Assembly: GCF_000183425.1 (NCBI RefSeq)
Contig: NC_014759.1
Span: 3,875,001 to 3,939,000 of the forward strand
Source: Marivirga tractuosa DSM 4126
Lineage (GTDB): Bacteria; Bacteroidota; Bacteroidia; Cytophagales; Cyclobacteriaceae
Direction of reading: 5' to 3'
Length of the DNA stretch: 64,000 nucleotides
Shown here piece by piece: positions 63,501 through 64,000 of the stretch. The position numbers were made by a program, and so were the translations under genes. Position 1 is the first letter of the stretch. Each line of letters begins with the position of its first letter. The notes beneath the pieces are model-generated. The model had not been told where the DNA came from, made no database searches, and saw nothing but the letters and a program-made list of their open reading frames with translations.

Positions 63501-64000
63501 TGAGAATGATTGGTTGGCTAGATCTACTTCCCAATCAAATTTCTATACTCAATCCATTGTAAAAACATTGGATCTAAAGGCTACTCTTGAACCAGCAAAA
63601 GATTTAAGTATTCAACTAGATGTTAATCGAACTGTGAATGAGAATTATAGCGAGTTATTTAGATTTAGCGATGAGTCAAATTCATTTGTAAATCTCACCC
63701 CTTCAAGAAGCGGTAATTATATCATGAGTTATAATATGATAAAAACATCATTTGTCCCTACTGATGATTCATTTTCACCTTTATTTGAACAAGTCAGGGA
63801 AAATAGAGAAAGCATTAGGCAAAGGCTTTCATCCGCTAATACAAGTGGTGGAGAGTATCAAATCAATCATCAGGATGTATTGATTCCATCATTTCTTGCT
63901 GCTTATTCAGGTACTTCAACGGATGAAGTATCAACAAATCCATTCCCTAAATTACCTTTACCAAATTGGCGAGTAGATTATAAAGGCTTAACTAATATTA
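57517..64000 (+). CDS. sprA: T9SS outer-membrane translocon SprA (Sov), truncated at the right edge
   Basis: The first 2161 codons of the giant SprA beta-barrel, which forms the outer-membrane channel of the type IX secretion system; the full protein is usually 2400-2500 aa, so about 10-15% lies outside. The frame is open to base 64000 with no stop. The start is TTG at 57517, giving a signal peptide rich in LLLRVFTIFTFIFGG and ending LYAN. Family text is clear: RSLIPPLYVSPVFDRLFGG, FLGHFFRNNYERWLSGLPRI, GTAYLDDFEQSVTVNN and PNWRVDYKGL at the edge. It should export the CUB-type and FN3-type cargo encoded elsewhere in this window. Confidence 0.95.
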   Translation, partial: MLSRSTQLLLRVFTIFTFIFGGSNNLYANFNGNAFNLFQEVQQSAQQSQDTVKTDSTKTDSVRNYQPTRRPTYQAQDRYGDPFSNQTSNSPLLLEDPAALNMDVKIDTGFNYSIYETIGDIKFRPTSSMSYEEFSDYQDDRILKEYWKERSLGLDGESAVSGRSLIPPLYVSPVFDRLFGGSFVELVPNGFITLDFGGRITKNENPNLPVQAQKYSSFEFDQQINMNAVGKVGEKLAITANFANNNSFNFQNDLKVEYTGYEEEILKKIEIGNVSMPVNNSLLSGAQNLFGVKTQMQFGHLFVTSVASTQRGKAESIKVEGGAQRKEFQVRASDYDENRHFFLGHFFRNNYERWLSGLPRINSSLDIRRVEVYVLNRNENTQNIRSVAAFMDLGEANPNNINEDQFLKPGSPSNSPTDNDANNLWNSINSYNKDYDSFLNTLETSNPNLSRTVDYEIINVARKLDATEYSFNKELGYISLRRQLQNDEMLAVSYEYTYNGRRFQVGEMAENYGSRSNDEVVLLKLLRPSKINVEVPTWDLMMKNIYNLQGSQITQEGFQLRIIYRDDRTGQDNPSLHESSLRDIPLLRVFNLDSLNQNNDPQPDGNFDYINGLTINQNEGKIIFPVLEPFGSSLSQQFRDDEQTFRGKYVFNTLYESTKNDAQQLTSKDKFFIKGQYESSGSATEIALPGLNVAENSVRVSAGGTPLQEGIDYRVDYNLGKVIILNEGILSSGRDIDIDFETEDMFNFQSKTLIGTRFDYVVSDKINIGATVLRHTQRPLGVSRYTIGSEPSSNTKWGLDLNYSDEVPFLTKMVDFLPFLDTKAPSTLTFRGEFAQLIPSTSSQVDGQGTAYLDDFEQSVTVNNLGSDFVSWKMAATPETEDNRFKDQGKWGANKKRAKLAWYNIDNTTIYNTNGANAAVISEEARENHYSRGIVMQEIYKNRDRNVGSNILQTFDISYFPSERGMYNFNSDLTNDGLLKNPKQNWAGITRPITSEVDFDKNNIEYIEFWLMDPFIDTPRGVIDDGTEDATNNTTGGKLYFNLGSVSEDVLPDNKLAFENGLPEEYNNEAGVDITEEGRVPADPPITNVFSNNENARPNQDVGLDGVRNDQESEFYSDFVNEINANPAISEEAKDRILADVAADNFRYFLGDDFDDREAPVIERYKNFSKTEGNTPGSSGEETYNPSGSRFPDSEDLNNDKTVSTLEEYYEYEVALNENDLNVATNPLIVDEVTASDENENVKWYLFRIPVRNPSRTQGDIQGFKSIRYIRTVLSEFEQPVVLRMADFRLVGSQWRKYNGSLERAGIIETPETKPSNLVISSVSIEANSENGPGKVPYVLPPGITRDQDIAAVANQVRQDEKSIQLCVDDLEDGKAVAAFKNVNFDLVNYGRLKLFLHAQSPNVNNDEVTAFVRLGTDFDDNYYEIELPLTITPYQTTDAREIWPLENEIDMDLDRLYELKARRNRKLGNQNVLLPYIEESGKYTITVRGRPDMSSVQTMMIGIRNPEGGSTMPQDLCIWANELRVTDFDQTNGWAANATLNAQLADFANITLGTSYTTVGFGGIEQNIAQRTRETSEAYDVSANISLGKFFKEETGIKIPMYLGYQTFTATPFFDPRDPDIPLTAALESFETAEEAESYRQLVIDQEVRRSINFTNVRKERKETDKLVWPIAISNFDFTYAYSDIFRSNLQTAEFATKNYKGAVGYNYGFPNTNIAPLKDVDFLSSPYLKLIQDININPLPTSFSLRADLDRSYVKTQLRNDRLTIDGIEPQFQKSFTLNRNYNLDWNLTENININYTARAFSIIDEPAGEINSEVKRDSIMTNLQNLGRMKNFDQSVVTGYQLPLGKFPLTDWISAEARYKVDFNWTSGSLNQIDTLGHLIQNSNEWGLNSRLDMNKLYNKVKILNKINNPPRLRANQKDTTWSQPGAPIVKGFLKLLMSLKNVTGSYSERGGTMLPGFRNRAYLFGLDSSLTAPGLPFVFGSQDPSIRYTAAENDWLARSTSQSNFYTQSIVKTLDLKATLEPAKDLSIQLDVNRTVNENYSELFRFSDESNSFVNLTPSRSGNYIMSYNMIKTSFVPTDDSFSPLFEQVRENRESIRQRLSSANTSGGEYQINHQDVLIPSFLAAYSGTSTDEVSTNPFPKLPLPNWRVDYKGLTNI

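Noticed and set aside
1..64000. CRISPR array, prophage, conjugative element, restriction or toxin-antitoxin system
   Set aside because: I looked for direct-repeat arrays, integrase/transposase motifs and defence families on both strands; none was seen, and the genes are mostly housekeeping or envelope genes.

Overview
The window comes from a Bacteroidota chromosome, most likely a marine Cytophagales species of the Marivirga type (genus is inference). The evidence is an AT-rich genome, Bacteroidota promoters of the TTTG-N19/20-TAnnTTTG type, bacillithiol synthesis (BshA), fused GH3/beta-lactamase and malic enzyme/phosphotransacetylase genes, several lineage-restricted DUF families, and type IX secretion (T9SS) components (SprA, a PorE-like lipoprotein) with at least two T9SS-sorted cargo proteins. 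Nearly all coding space is explained by intact genes. I saw no tRNA, rRNA, CRISPR array, prophage or transposase.

Layout. 1-3.6 kb: end of the division cluster (ftsQ partial, ftsA, ftsZ, terminator). 3.6-5.7 kb: repeat-rich spacer, a DUF5606-like gene and an unrecognised 351-aa protein. 5.7-18.3 kb: a thiamine regulon, made of a TonB-dependent receptor behind two tandem TPP riboswitches and a pnuT/NadR-like-kinase operon behind a third, with a 2588-aa secreted CUB/fibronectin-type protein between them, then a TerC gene. 18.4-22.8 kb: a VWA / MoxR-like AAA+ / TPR-histidine kinase cluster. 22.9-29.5 kb: NRDE protein, SDR, fatty acid hydroxylase, bshA, GH3-beta-lactamase. 29.6-33.7 kb: small membrane protein, mutL and two rhomboid proteases. 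33.8-36.8 kb: anti-sigma factor, ECF sigma factor and lpdA. 37-43 kb: fabG, a conserved protein of a family often mislabelled ABC ATPase, the PorE-like lipoprotein, a T9SS cargo protein and enoyl-CoA hydratase. 43-64 kb: an almost continuous plus-strand block: flippase, dut, nucleotidyltransferase, TPR protein, DUF4292 lipoprotein, EnvC-like protein, tatA, gatA, MltD-like transglycosylase, DUF4837 lipoprotein, maeB, ruvA and sprA (cut by the right edge).

How the genes fit together. Envelope building and protein export dominate: divisome, murein remodelling (EnvC-like, MltD-like, GH3), Tat and T9SS export, and T9SS cargo. The thiamine genes form a plausible uptake route: outer-membrane receptor, inner-membrane facilitator, cytoplasmic kinase for trapping, all under TPP control. 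The most notable non-coding signals are the three TPP riboswitches and several palindromic repeat families. Copies of these repeats sit directly on or a few bases after stop codons. The most notable coding oddity is an ECF sigma gene whose conserved N-terminus is open in frame but has no ATG, GTG or TTG start.
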